DNA of 64,000 bases from Paracamarosporium sp. OC-R06-R3 (lineage: Eukaryota > Ascomycota > Dothideomycetes > Pleosporales > Didymosphaeriaceae), in assembly GCA_019828545.1 (NCBI GenBank), contig JACVRA010000166.1, positions 1 to 64,000 of the forward strand. Direction: 5' to 3'. Each line of letters begins with the position of its first letter. The first letter of the stretch is position 1. The position numbers and the translations under genes are program-made. Shown one piece after another: positions 45,074 through 56,895 of this stretch. Below the pieces are notes generated by a model. It made no database searches. It saw nothing but the letters and a program-made list of their open reading frames with translations, and was not told where the DNA came from.

Positions 45074-47907
45074 ATGAAGGGTTTTACCGCTTTCAAGGCG
45101 GCTTCGCTGCTGTCCGCTCTTTGTGAGTCGACACGCTACCCAAGGTTGTGAATCCAACACGTGGCTGACGAGTGTGTAGCTGTCCCGGCTGCTTTGGCCC
45201 AGGACTCATTCACGCATACTGGCACTGGGATTACGTTCTACCGTCAAACCATCTCCACCGGCGAGACTACTGGTGGCCTCGAATGGGGTTACGCTCTGCC
45301 CGAGACCGGATCAGGCAATGCTGAATACATTGGTTACATTGTGAGTGCTTCGGATCGTGTACATGACGCTAGAGCTCTCGTCTGACTTGTGACAGAAAGG
45401 ATCTACACCAAGCGGCAAAGGATGGAGTGGCATCAGTCACGCAGGTGGCATGGCCAACTCTCTCCTTCTTGTAGCCTCGCCCGATGGCACCAATGTCAAG
45501 ACGCAGTTCGTCTGGGCAGGGTGAGTCATGTGCGGCTCTTCTTTCAATGGGTCGTTTGCTAACTCCCTTCAGTGGATACACCGCTCCCGAGGACTACACT
45601 GGCAATGCAACAATCACCCAGATTTCGCACACTGTCAACACCGACAACTTTGAGCTCATCTACCGATGCGAGTGGTGCTGGGTCTGGGACCAGAACGGTG
45701 CAACCGGCTCGCAGATCCCCGACGAGGTTCAAGTCATCGGATGGGCTCAGCACAAGGATCTTCCTTCGAAGCCATGGGTTCAGCACAACAACGGACAGAG
45801 CATCTTCGGTATTCCGGTTGCGGACGCCAGGAACGCCAAGTACTCTGACTGGATCAAGCTACCAGGGGGTACTCCCACTGCCACGCCTACTGCTACTCCA
45901 ACTCCGACATCCTCGACTCCTGCGACTCCGACATCATGCGTTGGCCAGCCCGCTCCTACCGAGGCCTATGATTACATTGTAGTCGGTGGAGGTGCCGGAG
46001 GTATCCCGGTTGCCGATAGGCTTTCTGAATCTGGCAAGAAGGTTCTCCTCATCGAGAAGGGCCCACCATCTCTGGCACGCTTCGGTGGAACCATGAAGCC
46101 TGCTTGGCTCAAGGACTATCAGCTAACGCGATTCGATGTTCCGGGTCTTTGCAACCAGATCTGGGTCGACTCTGCAGGCATTGCTTGCACAGACACTGAT
46201 CAGATGGCTGGGTGCCTCCTCGGTGGAGGAACTGCAATCAATGCTGCTCTTTGGTGGAAGCCTGTTGCAGTCGACTGGGACGCCAACTTTCCCGCGGGCT
46301 GGAAGTCGGCCGACATCAAGTCCTCGGTGGATGCCGTATTCAAGCGTATCCCTGGCACCGATACTCCCTCTTCAGATGGCAAGCGTTACAAGCAGGAAGG
46401 CTTCAACGTGCTTGCCACCGCCTTCACTGCGGACGGCTGGAAGCAGGTCACGGCCAACGACGTCCCCGACCAGAAGAACCGCGTCTTCTCGCACTCTCCA
46501 TTCATGTACGAGGGCGGTCAGAGGCAAGGTCCTCTTGGAACATACCTTGTTACCGCTCTTCAGAGGAGCAACTTCAAGCTCCTCACTAACACCACTGTGA
46601 GGCGTGTTGTTCGAACCGGCAGCAAGGCGACCGGTGTCGAGCTCGAGAGCGGCTACTGCGGCACCGTTAAGCTGAACACCGGTGGACGTGTCATTCTTTC
46701 TGCTGGTGCTTTTGGATCCTCCAAGCTCCTCTTCCGCAGTGGTATTGGCCCAACTGACCAGCTCAACGTTGTCAAGAACAGTGTACAGGATGGTCCCACA
46801 TTCATCAACTCCACCAGCTGGATCAACCTCCCAGTTGGCCAGAATTTGAACGATCACACCAACACTGATCTTGTTGTCCAGCACAACAACGTTTCTTTCT
46901 ACGACTTCTACCAAGCCTGGACGGACCCTATCGCCGCCGACAAGAAGCTGTATCTCGAAAGCCGCGCTGGTATCCTTGCTCAGTCCGCACCTAACATCGG
47001 TCCTCTCGCCTGGGAAGTCATCAAGGGTACGGATGGCATCGACCGTCAATTCCAATGGACTGCTCGTGTTGAGGGCCCCAAGGAAGGTGACAACTTCTCC
47101 ATGACCATCTCCAACTACCTTGGCCGCGGCTCGACATCGCGTGGTGTCGCCACTATCAACGGCGCGCTCAGTATGACTGTTAGCAAGGCCCCTTACCTGT
47201 CGCAGCAAGCCGATACCGACGCTGTGATTGCCAGTTTGAAGAGCATGCAGAAGGCTGTTTCTAAGTTGCCATCGATTACTTGGGAAGTTCCCGCACCCGG
47301 CGTCTCCATCGAAGACTACGTTGCCAGTCTTCCCAAGACTCCCTCTGCTCGCCGTGCAAACCACTGGATCGGTACTGCTAAGGTTGGGACTGACAGCGGT
47401 CTCAAGGGCGGAACTGCCGTTGTCGACACGAACCTGCAAGTCTACGGTACTGACAACATCCACGTTGTCGACGCCTCTATCTTCCCTGGGTAAGCCATCC
47501 ATAGCTCCTCATAATTTGGTAAACATGCTAACCGATGTGCAGTCATATCACTACCAACCCGACCTCGTACATCGTCACTGTTGGTGAACATGCAGCGAAG
47601 AAGATCCTAGCATTGAAGTCTACGGCTGCCGCGGTAGGTGCTTAAGTGCGCTTTCCTGAATGCGATCGAGGGGAGAATGGATAATCGACGCCGTTATACA
47701 CTGGGTCTGCGCCACGTGAGTCTAAAACTGATGTTGTGTTGCTTGCAGGGTGAGCAGTGCGGCGGTATAGGGTGGAAAGGCCCGACCCAGTGTGTAAGCG
47801 GCTACAAATGCAAGGTATGTTTAACGTGCGAGGTCATTCTAGTGCCTTCAGAGCTAACAGACCTACAGAGGCAGAGTGCAAGGAAAAGCATATGTGTCAA
47901 AGCATAA
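45074..47907 (+). CDS. cdh: Cellobiose dehydrogenase with terminal CBM1-like module
   Basis: Model: join(45074..45122, 45180..45340, 45396..45520, 45573..47489, 47543..47633, 47749..47814, 47869..47907), 815 aa, six introns of 52-115 bp, all phases closing. Signal peptide (MKGFTAFKAASLLSALS, then VPAALA). Residues about 20-210 are the haem b cytochrome domain (GITFYRQTISTGETTGGLEW). A Thr/Pro linker (PTATPTATPTPTSSTPATP) follows. Then a GMC flavin dehydrogenase starts at VVGGGAGGIPVADRL, with the catalytic His in ANHWIGTAKVG and Asn in HITTNPTSY. The last exons add GEQCGGIGWKGPTQCVSGYK and a final Cys, a family 1 carbohydrate-binding module. The enzyme oxidises cellobiose and passes electrons through the haem to LPMOs. 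The CBM1 end (CKRQSARKSIC) keeps Cys spacing but lacks the usual Asn, Tyr and Gln. Confidence 0.92.
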
Positions 47908-48234
47908 ATTGTTGTAAAAGCCCGTCGGCATCCGTATCTTGTGCTTTGATCCTATTACAATTCTCCTGTATATATTTCAATCAATCACAAATGATCCAAC
48001 TTCAATGTTCTCCTATGGTACTAATCATGTGAATGTTGAAATTAGGCAGACGAATCTGCAGAAGAACTAGCGCTTGCTTAGTAACATAATACGTCCAGGC
48101 TGACGCTTGACCTGAGCGGCACGACTGCAACGTTTCATTCTGCGTTGCCACGACTAACATTACGTTTTTGCTTGTATATACTACACGCAGCACTGAGACA
48201 AACCATAGGGGCCTGATTACTATCTGTCGGAACA
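47908..48234. other. Intergenic, no gene seen
   Basis: A short spacer between two rightward genes. It holds the CDH 3' end and the promoter of the F-box-like gene. Confidence 0.5.
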
Positions 48235-48243
48235 TTGCGTATC

Positions 48244-49167
48244 ATGCATTTACTATCTCTACCACCGGAACTCATCCATGCTATCCTCCACTTTTCAGAC
48301 TGGAGTGACATTCTCTCCTTCATTTCGACCGCAAAGTATATCACGGATTTCATACTTTCGAAGTCAGACATAGCCCGTCTACGGCGCAACTGTCGCGATC
48401 GTCTGTTAGCCTGGGAAACCGAACGCCGAATAGAGAGAGGGTGGCCGCTAGAACCAAATCCAATCAAAGGCGCTTGGTATGAACATGCTCTGATACATGG
48501 AGAGCATATGTATCTATGGATTCCCACGAAAAACGAAAGCCTTGCATCAATACCATGCTATACATGTTTACGCTTTCGACCATATACCATGTTCACGTCA
48601 AGCATGCGCAGCGGTAGAGAGATGGTTGGTCAAGCATCTGCCAGTAGACGCATTTGTATTCCTTGTGGGGTGAAGACAGGTTTCTACTACGGGGGAGGAA
48701 AATTGCGCGCCTGCTTCTCCGTGTGTGAAAGATGCACAAATATCATGTCTCCTTGGAACGGTGCGAGGCATCACCCGGATACCCTGGAGAAGATTCCTGG
48801 GACCGCAGAATACGACGTGTATATTGAGCGTGGTGATGAACCCATGAGGATCGAAATCGAGAACTATTGGTGGTGGACCTACAGCCACATGTGTGCTCTC
48901 TGTGCGGCGGAAGCGGGCTACTCAGTAGAGCAATTGTTGGCAGCAAAGCCCAAGAAAGATGTCTTGACGACTAGGATGAAGGATCGATACAGACGAAGTA
49001 TGCTAGCATCTCTAGAGAAGCGTCAAGAGCGAGGGAGAAAGGTGAGGGCTACTCGAGGAATTGCAGAGCCTGAAAAGCTTCTGGATATTGAAGCTTTGAA
49101 ACTAAAGGATGAACCGTTCCCGAACTTTAAGCCTACCCCTATTATACCCTATTACCCTACAATATAA
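48244..49167 (+). CDS. F-box-like protein with Cys pairs
   Basis: A single-exon frame of 307 aa starting at the first ATG (48244). The N-terminus HLLSLPPELIHAILHFSDWS, followed by DILSFISTAKYI, is an F-box-like Skp1-binding helix set. The rest carries four Cys pairs: CYTCLRFR, CIPCGVKTG, CERC and CALC, which may bind zinc, as in many fungal F-box proteins that have a central Cys-rich block after ERGWPLEP. The C-terminus is basic then acidic and ends in NFKPTPIIPYYPT. Likely a substrate adaptor of an SCF ubiquitin ligase; the target is unknown. Confidence 0.75.
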   Translation: MHLLSLPPELIHAILHFSDWSDILSFISTAKYITDFILSKSDIARLRRNCRDRLLAWETERRIERGWPLEPNPIKGAWYEHALIHGEHMYLWIPTKNESLASIPCYTCLRFRPYTMFTSSMRSGREMVGQASASRRICIPCGVKTGFYYGGGKLRACFSVCERCTNIMSPWNGARHHPDTLEKIPGTAEYDVYIERGDEPMRIEIENYWWWTYSHMCALCAAEAGYSVEQLLAAKPKKDVLTTRMKDRYRRSMLASLEKRQERGRKVRATRGIAEPEKLLDIEALKLKDEPFPNFKPTPIIPYYPTI

Positions 49168-49272
49168 TAGTAACAAGATCTCTGTATGTCGATAGGAATG
49201 TTATACAATCTACGCCTTTCACTCAAAGTGTGACATGCTAGGCTGGGCGGTGCAAAGGCAGATGCCACCCCC

Positions 49273-49762
49273 CTATAGAAGCGCCCACCCTAACACCGCC
49301 GAGCCTAACATCACCCCGACCTGTCCCAATTCTCCACCCGTATACCATTGGCCATATAGGCCGCCTGAGAATCCAATGATTGCCATGCGCAATCCTGTTC
49401 TTCGCGTTTTCGATCGGAACAGCAATGCCGCTGCGATGAGATCAAAGACACCAAAAAGTTGTTTCAGCTGTGACGTCAGCTATGCTAGATAAGACTCAAG
49501 GGATAGATTTACCTGTGGGTACGAGAGGTTCAGAAACCAGAATGCCCGATGCGAGCGTGGTGTCATCTCTTCTACCTAGCAAAACCGCGTGTGATCAGCG
49601 TATATCTTGGACCGCCAGGAATATCATATGGTCGTTCAGACTTACTTGCGCGGCGAGGTCCGGTGTGAAGCGGTCCGTGAAGTGGGCTTGCCCGGCCAGA
49701 GTGTAGAGAATGGCAATAGCGATACCGATAAGATGACCGGTTGTTTTGCGAATATTAGCCAT
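49273..49762 (-). CDS. Small four-helix membrane protein, DoxX-like
   Basis: Model: complement(49273..49467, 49513..49575, 49646..49762), 124 aa, introns of 45 and 70 bp, all phases closing; each exon is too short to stand out by length alone. It has an N-terminal helix (HLIGIAIAILYTLAGQAHF) with the family-like AGxxHF, then FTPDLAAQVEEMTP, AFWFLNLSYPQLKQLFGVFD and LIAAALLFRSKTRRTGLR. A short Gly-rich helix (AIIGFSGGLYGQWYTGG) and a last helix (VGVMLGSAVLGWALL) follow. The layout resembles DoxX-type proteins, but the match is by eye only. Function unknown; probably an organelle or plasma-membrane protein. Confidence 0.75.
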
Positions 49763-50258
49763 GGCTAGAAGTGTAGATTGGCTGCTATGAGACGAGGCTA
49801 TGTTGAGATACTGGTAGTGGTTCAGAAGTGTTTTTCTGAATGCCTTCTTTGTTCGCCTATATGGACACTAGTGCTGACGGCATACGAACCCGCACCGCAA
49901 TGAAGCAACAAAGTGGAAATCACATGATATGGCGCTGTTTTCTCCATGGTGGGTCATACCAAAATGTAATGAATTATGAACCCGGACTATCTATGTGAAC
50001 GTCTCGTGGATCCACCTCGCGCGTAAATGAGTATATCACGTATCACATTGCAGTGCACCGTGAGATCAATACTTGACTTCCCTCTCGTTCAATGACACTA
50101 GAAATATCCCCTTTAAATGCATCGTTAAGAGAAGCAACGCTAGACTTCAATAAATCCAGGTGAAGGAAGAGTGACAAAATTAAGGCAGACATACCTTCAA
50201 CACTTAGTCCGAAGAACAAGCAGTCTACTGCCGCCGGTGGATATGCGTCGAAGATGCC
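49763..50258. other. Intergenic, no gene seen
   Basis: About 0.5 kb between two leftward genes, holding the promoter of the small membrane protein and the 3' end of the SDR gene. Confidence 0.5.
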
Positions 50259-51241
50259 TTACAAGACGTCAGTCACTTCATCATACGATTTAGCTGGGGT
50301 ACTTGCCTGGTGTGATGGGTATAACAGCGTATCCGCAACCACAACATTCTCTCGCCTCCCAGCTGCAAACACAATAACTTCGGCCACATCATCCGGTGTT
50401 AATGGATCGCAACCACTGCCAAAGGTCAGCGCCACCTAGTAAGCGAACAACTGAACTCACGCATAGACTGCATCCGCTTTCTCTTTGTCAAACCGATATC
50501 GAATATCGTTGAATTCCGTGAGCACCTGCCCTGGATCCACAGTCATGACGCGGATTCGCGTGTCGATCAGCTCTTTTCGTAGCGAATCTGTAAATGCTCG
50601 AATCGCTGCTTTGCTGGAACAGTAGATCTACGTTCCTTGTTACTTCATCTCGGTTGATACAACTTGATTCAAAGTGCACTTACGGTACCCCCTGCATATG
50701 GTTCTCGCCCTGCCATACTTCCCAACATGATGATGTCGCCCTTCCTACCATCGGGTCGCTTTTTGAAAATCTCGAGAACAGATTGCGTCATATGAATCAC
50801 GCCCATAACATTTGTCGCATACACGCTCGTTATTACATCAGCCGGTACATCGGGCGGTCGTTCCACGCCAGACATGAAGCCCCTTTACCCACTCATCAGT
50901 ACATTTTATCTCTTCCAGAAATATACTCACGCATTGTTAACCAAAACGTCCACCTCTCTGAAATCTTCATCTAAGCTTGCAAGCAATGCGTCGATTTCCT
51001 CTTTCTTACTAACGTCCAGCTGCTTCACACATACCTTTACACCATCACCGACTTCTTTCTGGATTTGGTCTCTGACTTCATTGAGACGGTCGAGACGGCG
51101 AGCTGTAAGGATAAGTTTTATATCTTCAGGACACGTGCGTGCGAATTCGAAGGCGGCGCTGCGGCCGATGCCAGAGGAGGCGCCGGTGATGAGGATGGTT
51201 TTCCCCGCTAGATTGCGCTGCATTGAGGTTGAAGGAGGCAT
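50259..51241 (-). CDS. NADP-dependent SDR, YMR226C/serine dehydrogenase type
   Basis: Model: complement(50259..50415, 50461..50627, 50684..50882, 50931..51241), 277 aa, introns of 45, 56 and 48 bp, phases closing. Classical short-chain dehydrogenase motifs: TGASSGIG cofactor loop, ARR for NADP preference, NNAG, Ser in MLGSMAG, catalytic Y-C-S-S-K, and [10 protein letters not shown]. The end [20 protein letters not shown] followed by [13 protein letters not shown] is characteristic of the yeast YMR226C group, which oxidises L-serine, L-allo-threonine and 3-hydroxy acids. It is cytosolic. An upstream in-frame Met at 51286 would add 15 residues; I prefer 51241. Confidence 0.88.
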
Positions 51242-51949
51242 ATTAACTGGGATTCGAAAGCTTTGATTGGAAAACAAGGATTTCAAAGTTTTAATGGAAT
51301 ACTGAAGAATGTAGATGTTAGACAGGTAAGGGTTTGGGCAAACAGAGTGTGGGGAAGTGGAGTCACAACCACGATTTCAGGGTCGAGGGCTAACCGGATT
51401 AGGCTACGAAAACGGTGCATCAGTTAGAGTATGGTACAATGGCACTTTTCTTTTTACCTTGTGCAAAACACAAGCTGAGCTTAAGTAGCATATTCGATCT
51501 TTTCTGGTCACCCGAAACGAGATCGCTTATGCATTGGTACATATTCTTGAAGCCTCACCCTTTACTTGGATCTCGATCCTTCGATCTTCCTATTCAGGTA
51601 ATTTTTATAGCGTTTTATAGAGGAAATCTAGGACTTTCTAATGGCGTTATTTTGTAACCTAAATGTACTCGCCTTGCCGATCAATCCTTAGGGTAAGCTT
51701 CTAGGGCGTACGACATAGCTAAGGACCCCAACTTCGTAACTTATAGAAAGATTATGGCCAACATAGTGTCTACGCTGCTAATCGAGAGGGATAATGAAAC
51801 GTTAAGGCTGGTAGGAAAGCCCTTCTTGAATAGAGCAGATATCAATCTCAACGGGAAGTATGTAGCTCACCAACATATCCTATCAATCAAGGGCAACAAC
51901 CTTCAAACCGATAAATCTAGCAACTTTCTACTGGACCGGCAGTCTTGCC
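51242..51949. other. Intergenic, no gene seen
   Basis: Moderately AT-rich, with no motif-bearing frame. It contains the promoter of the SDR gene. Confidence 0.5.
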
Positions 51950-52930
51950 TCACCTCTTCCAGAGCCAATCCTCGAATTCCTTCAATCCAAGTCCCTGCGG
52001 AATTTCATCCAGCGTCGTCTTCCACTTCATTGATATACCGTAGTAATCATGGGTCGTAGGGTCTTGAACCAGCTTCCTGTACTGTATCACATCCGGACTG
52101 TCGGCACCGAGGGTGGTCAGATACAGTGGCACCAGTCTCTCTGCGAACGTGCGGGCCCTCGCCAAATCACCATTTGCGACAGCAATTTGGAAGGCGTCGG
52201 GATATGCCCGACCCAGGCCGACTTCATTCGGAGTCGGGTCATTCCAGAGCCGGACCTGTTCATCGACGTAGCTGAGCATTCGCCGGGAGGATGAGACGAG
52301 GCCTGGTACACCACCTTGATCGATGATGCAGTCCAGTTCGTGAATACGATCCAGCTTCAAGTCGCTCTCTCTGCTCTAATGGGACGGTAAAGAGCAGAGT
52401 TGACAGAAGCATGTGAATTTGAAATTCTTCTGGAGCTCTTCCTGCCGCGTCCGGCGATTTCTGCGACTGCTCAGGTAATATATCGTTATCTCCTCCCCTT
52501 TAAAAATATCTCTCACAGCGTGGATTGTGAGCTGGTTGAGGTTCTCGTTCCAAAAGTTCTCTGCATTGTTATCACAAGCGTGATTGATCCGGCATGCTTT
52601 TAAGAAAACACCCCCAGTATCTAAATCCGATCCGACAGGTAGGGCATTCGTTTGAAAGATACCGCGCCATTTCTCTGCAGAGTTGGTGTAAGGATAGACG
52701 TTGTCCATAGAAAGGAACTCGCGTATCTGGTCTTCGCTTAGAGAGCTGACTTGCTGATAGATGCGAATCTCTAACTGCTCCATGTTTGCGACCGGAGGTC
52801 CTACAGTGACTACGGGCTTCTCAGAGATGATCCGTGTGCCCTTGGGTATATCCCTGGTCGCAATGACGCCTTTACCCTTCCCGGGCACATCTTCAACAGC
52901 GTACATAGGTAGGCTCGCTGAAGCTCCCAT
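51950..52930 (-). pseudogene. SET domain protein, in-frame stop
   Basis: A minus-strand frame of 326 codons interrupted once by TAG at 52376-52378. The N-terminal part is a SET methyltransferase domain: KGKGVIATRDIPKGTRIISE, the core KACRINHACDNNAENFW (N-H-x-C), AVRDIFKGEEITIYYL, and a zinc-binding C-F-C-Q-L-C post-SET. Directly after CSLPSH comes the TAG, then the same frame continues with SRESDLKLDRIHELD and a helical C-terminal domain (LARARTFAERLVPLYLTTLG) to a normal end. Both halves belong to one fungal SET family in which these parts are continuous. A CAG-to-TAG change is the simplest explanation. The SET half alone might still fold; hence pseudogene, or a truncated but expressed protein. 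Confidence 0.75.
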
Positions 52931-54351
52931 CGCGCCGGTTTTTTCCTCTATCTGGGAGTTGCTCTTTGCCGAGAGTCAATTTTGAATTCGAACGCCTTGG
53001 CTTTCTACTATATTACTTATGAGATAGTGTGAAGAACGAATGCGGTGGCCGTAGACATGAGTAGTAGGACGGCATTCCCACCGTGATGTCTTGAAGATTT
53101 CGTTGCGCCTAGAGTATGATGCAGAAACCTGCAAGTCCATGCGGCAGATAGTGATTGGCTGAGAACCTAACGGAAGCGCCTGCAAGGTAAGCTGAACTTC
53201 CGCACATACAGGTCTGTACAGGTTCAACACGAAGCTAGTCATCCAGAGCAGCTACCTTCAAGCTATTTCTCGCATTAGTCCCTTACCATTCAAAGGCGGG
53301 GGCAGCCGCTACTTCAATGGTAAAGACAGGCTTCAGACAGACCTTGGCAATTTTCAGGACAGGTGTGTTGGACAGTGGACTTCTGAGGAGCGGGGTAATC
53401 CGTTCGATCGTGATTGTTGCGTGGAAAATGCACATGACACCAATGGCTCGGCTGATGTCTGACCAGGACATCATTTCTTTAACTGCCGACAATCAGGGCT
53501 AAGCATACTCACTGGCAGCTTATTGTGTATATGTGCAAGGGTGAAGCCGCATTCGCTAGCGACTGTGCTTAACGAGCCACAGCCAAACATCACAGTCAGA
53601 TAATCACCAACTCCCCCAGGAGATGACAAATATATATTACAGTGAGCTGATTACGTAGCTGTGCTGTTCTAATCCCATTTAGAAATTGCCTTGTTGAAAG
53701 TACCGCGGACTATAGCGACTGGGCCTAAATCCGCTCACTATAACGCTGCTATGTACCTGATAAGATACGTTATCATATACTAAGGCTTCAAACTAGGCGA
53801 AAAGTTTCGATGTGAGTGAGGATTGTTAACTTGTAAAATGCAATTTAAGTAGCGAAACAGACCGTTCACCCTCACTTCGAACCCCAACTTCCCTCCTACT
53901 ACCAGCAACCTACTGTGCCAGTTGAAATATTCTAATGCATCGAAACATAGTCTATCCAGCCTCGACAGCAGAAACATAGTCCTCGGCATGATGTAATGGC
54001 ATGTCGACAGCCCTGCACCCATTTGAAGGTCCTCGAATGTGGTGATATCGTAACGGAGTTGCTTGTCGGGGCTTGTAGAGGCGTGGCCTTACGACTTGAA
54101 ACGGGGCTATATTGAGAAGATTTGAGGCGAAATTCAGCGATGCAACCGTTGCCGTGCTAGTCCCAAGGGTAATCGGGATATTTTAAACTATTCCCGGCAG
54201 GTGTTGATGAGCGAATTTATGGGTGCTCATAGGGCCGCGTGGATAGTGAAGCACAAGTGCACCAGTACCGAGTGATGGTCAGCATGAGGGCCAGATTCGC
54301 CTCGAGATCGTCTTTGCCAGTCGAGTTATATCATAGCCCTTCTTCAAGCGC
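52931..54351. other. Intergenic, no supported gene
   Basis: About 1.4 kb. Minus-strand frames at 52976-53242 and 53283-53492 show no recognisable motif and have no joining splice sites that I trust; they might be a decayed gene. The stretch 53640-53770 is AT-rich. Confidence 0.4.
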
Positions 54352-54787
54352 TCATACAACGACTCCACTTCGCTGACCAGGAAGCGTGCTCTCCTCGAAT
54401 TCGATTTTCCTCACGTGGGCGCCTGGAATGACCACCAGGCCAACATAACGGCTATTCCAGTTGACAGGCGCCGAAGGGTTCCCCGACTCCTCAATAGCTT
54501 TGCGAATAGCCTCTGCAGATGGTGCGCGATATTCGTAGGTAAGGGCAAGGATGATGTTTCGGTCCTATGGTGGGGTCAGCGGGCTCAGTATATTGGACAT
54601 TATCAACCCAAACGATGCATGCGTAACACTCTCGGTAAGCCCAGCGCGAGAGAGACTACCCTGGAGGGATGCTTACTTTGTCCGTACACTTCATCTGCCC
54701 GCCGAACACGCGGCCGTCAGAGGCGTGGATGCGCAGCGGCTGGCCAATGAACTGGGAAAGGTACGAGGTTGCCTCGTCGTTGTCCAT
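54352..54787 (-). CDS. NAA38: LSM-domain NatC auxiliary subunit (NAA38/Mak31)
   Basis: Model: complement(54352..54564, 54677..54787), 107 aa, one 112 bp intron in phase 0. The protein is a short Sm-like domain: YLSQFIGQPLRIHASDGRVF, GGQMKCTDKDRNIILALTYE (Sm1-type strand pattern with the D-x-N-I-I-L turn), then after an insert SRYVGLVVIPGAHVRKIEFE (Sm2). The G-L-V-V-I-P-G segment and small size match the Naa38/LSMD1/Mak31 group, an auxiliary subunit of the NatC N-terminal acetyltransferase. Both exons are short, so the gene is easily missed. Its start is 211 bp from the divergent start of the next gene, suggesting a bidirectional promoter. Confidence 0.8.
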
Positions 54788-54998
54788 TGCTGTAGCAAGT
54801 CTCTTAACGTCTTAGCTAGCACTAGTTTTATAATAAAAGCCTTAGGTGTGAAGGAGAAGTTGGGAAGAAAGCGGGCACGTGGTTTGGGGTGTGCCGGTGA
54901 ATTGATGTTCCAGGCTTGGCGCGTTTGCTATGTTTGGCCAAAAGTTTTGGCGGGCTCAAGCTTCACGGCGGTTAGGAGAGAGCGTCCGTCACGACACG

Positions 54999-56248
54999 AT
55001 GCATTCAATACGGCGAAGCTGCCGTGCGGCGCTCTTGGACAGCAGCCAGATATTAGCCCTCGCCAATGGCTCGCGACGCGCCTTTTCGCGCAGCGCTATC
55101 CACCATCGAGGTGCACTCCCCGTCTACCTCGAAGCCTCGTCGCCCGAGCTCTCGCAACTCCTCTACACGCTGAACTCCAAGATCCTTCTCCCTCATCACC
55201 TCACTTCGGAGCAGGAGAAGCTCGTCTACAAGCCCGAAAACCGCGCAAGGCTAGAGCAGGAACCCATTGAAATCACCCTCGGCGACGTAACGCTGCCCCT
55301 CGAACACATCGACCGCAACAAAGACGTCCCGGCGTACAGGGTGCACCTGCGCAACATCCTCCGGGCAAGCAAGACACCCGAAGACTGGGAGAATGTTGTG
55401 CGCGCATTGGAAGGCTACTCCAATGCCGGCTTGCGTCCACGGCCGGAGCAGATGGCCATGGCCGTGCGCCTTCTCAACAAAGCCGGCATGCAGCATCTGG
55501 TGCTCAAGGCAGTGCAGAGGGCCAAGGCGACAGGCATGAGGCTGAGGAACTTCGAATTGATCGTGGCCGTGTTGCGCAGTATGAGGGACAAAGCATGGCA
55601 ATCGGGCTGCGAGAAGGAGGAGCTCAAGAAGGCGCTGAGCATGACCGAGCAGGTGGTCGAGCTCCTGGACAGCGACGAGCACTTGGGCAAGCCAGCCGGT
55701 GTCCAACAAGACTATCGGACGCACCCAACCGTCGTCGCGGTGCCGTTGGAAATGGCCGCCGAGCTTGCTTACAGGCACGATGGCGAGACGGGCAAAGTCA
55801 AGCGATACGCTCTGCGGTTGATGAACGCATTGAAGCAACAAGACTTTATGGCCGTATGTGGCTTCCACTTTCTACCATGACGTGTTGCTAATAGCACCAG
55901 GCCGATGTTCAAAGAATAGAAGCATCCTCCGCAAAGACCGAAGCCGATTTCGACAAAGTTCACCAACAAGTACGAGAGCTCGCTACACTGCATGATAATC
56001 TATGCTCGCTCATCCCCATCTGGAACGGACTGAGCACCGCGCGCACTGTCTTGGACGCTGATATGCCCATGGCTGATGACGCCGAACGTGTTCAGCGCCA
56101 ATTACGGGAAGTCCTTCAGAAGGGCGAGGATGCTTTGGACAGATTGAGGCAAAGAGCTGGGAAAGAGCTTGCGAGTGCGGCCCCCGAAGGCTATGCGGGG
56201 TATATCAAGAACGCGATCAAAGTATGCGAAGAGGATGCGGAGGAATAA
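54999..56248 (+). CDS. Mitochondrial protein of unknown function
   Basis: Model: join(54999..55853, 55901..56248), 400 aa, one 47 bp intron in phase 0. The start MHSIRRSCRAALLDSSQILA with NGSRRAFSRSAIHHRG is Arg/Ser-rich and lacks acid residues, a typical mitochondrial presequence with a probable cleavage after the Arg-Ala-Phe segment. The body is all-helical with helix pairs (ENVVRALEGYSNAGLRPRPE, MAMAVRLLNKAGMQHLVLKA, NFELIVAVLRSMRDKAW), resembling a PPR/TPR-like solenoid. A coiled coil lies in the second exon. The C-terminus is acidic. Perhaps a mitochondrial gene-expression factor; this is inference from architecture only. Confidence 0.7.
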
Positions 56249-56895
56249 GCAGAAGAATGAAGCGACCAAAAGCTGTACAATATCGTGTTGGATATACGCA
56301 TTGAGTTGTAAGAGTAGGGCGTCGTGGATCAAAGATAGAAGCTGTTACATCAGCACAATGTACGAATTCCAAGCAGGGACACACCAACGAAACCATGTTC
56401 CGTGGCACTATACTATTGAGGTGTGACTGCGAATTCGTCTGCCTATTCTTTTAATCTCTTTTCCTTGAGATTTGTTCCCTTGGCAAGCGTGTCCTCTCAG
56501 GAATCTTTAAGCTATGTTTACGACCACTACTTACCGTTTGCGAATAGGCCACCAGTGTTGACTTGCATGCCAAGCGACTCGACATCACATTCCGAAGACT
56601 AGCGAGCACCGCTCATCAGCTGCTACAGAGCCCATTGCCATGGGTTCCTCAAGCTTCAAGCAATATGCCTCTCAATTACCACTTGTATGTGCGACCTATA
56701 GCATTCTTTCCGGGGACACTGCAACTGCCAAGGCGGATATGACGGTATACTGCATGGGCGCGCAGCAAGGCTGAGACTATGCATGCCAGGTGAAAAGAAA
56801 CCTGCCATCAAACACAGAATATATTTGCAACCTTAACTCGCTGTCCCTTCGACACAAGAATTCCGCGCAACACCTAACATACGTACAATCTCAAC
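56249..56895. other. Intergenic, no gene seen
   Basis: About 650 bp between two rightward genes, with no motif-bearing frame on either strand. Confidence 0.5.

Noticed and set aside
46372..47502. 376-codon minus-strand frame inside the CDH gene
   Set aside because: Antisense shadow of a highly codon-biased gene; no motif, and CDH motifs on the plus strand are unambiguous.
53283..53492. Minus-strand frame that could be a gene remnant
   Set aside because: No family motif, and no splice partner joins it to neighbouring frames.
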